In this document: positions 63,943 to 64,000 of the stretch, one piece after another
Layout: each line of letters starts with the position of its first letter
How positions within the stretch are numbered: the stretch's first letter is position 1
Origin: Fusibacter ferrireducens
GTDB taxonomy: Bacteria; Bacillota; Clostridia; Peptostreptococcales; Acidaminobacteraceae
Assembly (NCBI RefSeq): GCF_015352425.1
Contig: NZ_JADKNH010000006.1
Span: 248,001 to 312,000 of the forward strand
Length of the DNA: 64,000 bases
Direction of reading: 5' to 3'
Translations under genes and position numbers: made by a program
Notes under the pieces: generated by a model
The model's database searches: none
Told to the model about the DNA's origin: nothing
The model's input: the letters and a program-made list of their open reading frames with translations, nothing else

Positions 63943-64000
63943 CTCAGTCCCTCCTATGTCAATTACTTAACTGCATTTAAAATAAAGAGTGAATAGGGTA

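Overview
The window looks like a chromosomal piece of a motile, anaerobic, low-GC member of the Bacillota, most likely class Clostridia. The evidence is clostridial-type Shine-Dalgarno sites before nearly every gene, frequent GTG and TTG starts, T-box, SAM-I, GEMM and RAT leaders, a YjjI/YjjW glycyl-radical pair, a SpoIID/LytB protein beside ruvAB-queA-tgt-yajC, and a CheA-CheW-MCP-CheR-CheB cluster. A genus cannot be fixed from the sequence alone. Almost every gene is on the minus strand. The only intact plus-strand gene is a bacteriohemerythrin; a DEAD-box helicase remnant and a tandem riboswitch RNA are also on the plus strand.

Layout by region. 0-2.3 kb: the 3'-truncated N-terminal part of a sodium:alanine/glycine symporter gene, a DDAH-like amidinohydrolase with a strong promoter, and a helicase remnant. 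2.3-10.8 kb: an AT-rich accessory stretch of small single genes (membrane proteins, cupin, SDR, TPR, AadA-like nucleotidyltransferase, methyltransferase, peptidase E-like, APH(6)-like kinase), with a broken methyltransferase flanked by two copies of a short repeat. 10.9-17.5 kb: a 99-bp palindromic element, then yajC, tgt, queA, a SpoIID protein, ruvB and ruvA. 17.5-21.2 kb: YjjW, a nitroreductase, YjjI and a PspC protein. 21.3-29.4 kb: a methionine module. SAM-riboswitch-controlled aspartokinase leads into a SAM-riboswitch-controlled operon for sulfide-dependent homocysteine formation (HcyBio/DUF39, a short ferredoxin, UPF0280), followed by metF, the MetH reactivation domain as a separate protein, and metH.

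29.5-33.98 kb: a heterodimeric ABC exporter. Its leader holds a 38-codon ORF whose last codons can pair with the left arm of a terminator, a layout like the bmrBCD attenuation system. 34-42.5 kb: a class II aldolase and the chemotaxis operon, with a sigma-28-like promoter and a poly-HAMP receptor. 42.5-46.6 kb: a YgjP-like metalloprotease, PlsC, an aldose-epimerase homologue, two tandem c-di-GMP-I riboswitches on the plus strand with no sense gene behind them, and a receiver-histidine kinase that the riboswitch RNA would run into antisense. 46.8-50.4 kb: a TetR-regulated HlyD/ABC-2 exporter. 50.5-53.7 kb: a PTS system with a LicT/GlcT antiterminator and two RAT/terminator leaders. 53.7-64 kb: a sulfite-exporter-type permease, flagellin methylase FliB with a phosphoesterase, bacteriohemerythrin, T-box-controlled glnS, a membrane diguanylate cyclase, a methyltransferase, a J-domain protein, a small TTG-start membrane protein and a VanW protein.

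The strongest candidates for something undescribed are the orphan tandem c-di-GMP riboswitch antisense to the kinase gene and the leader-peptide attenuator of the ABC exporter. Functional calls rest on reading motifs; no database search or folding program was run.
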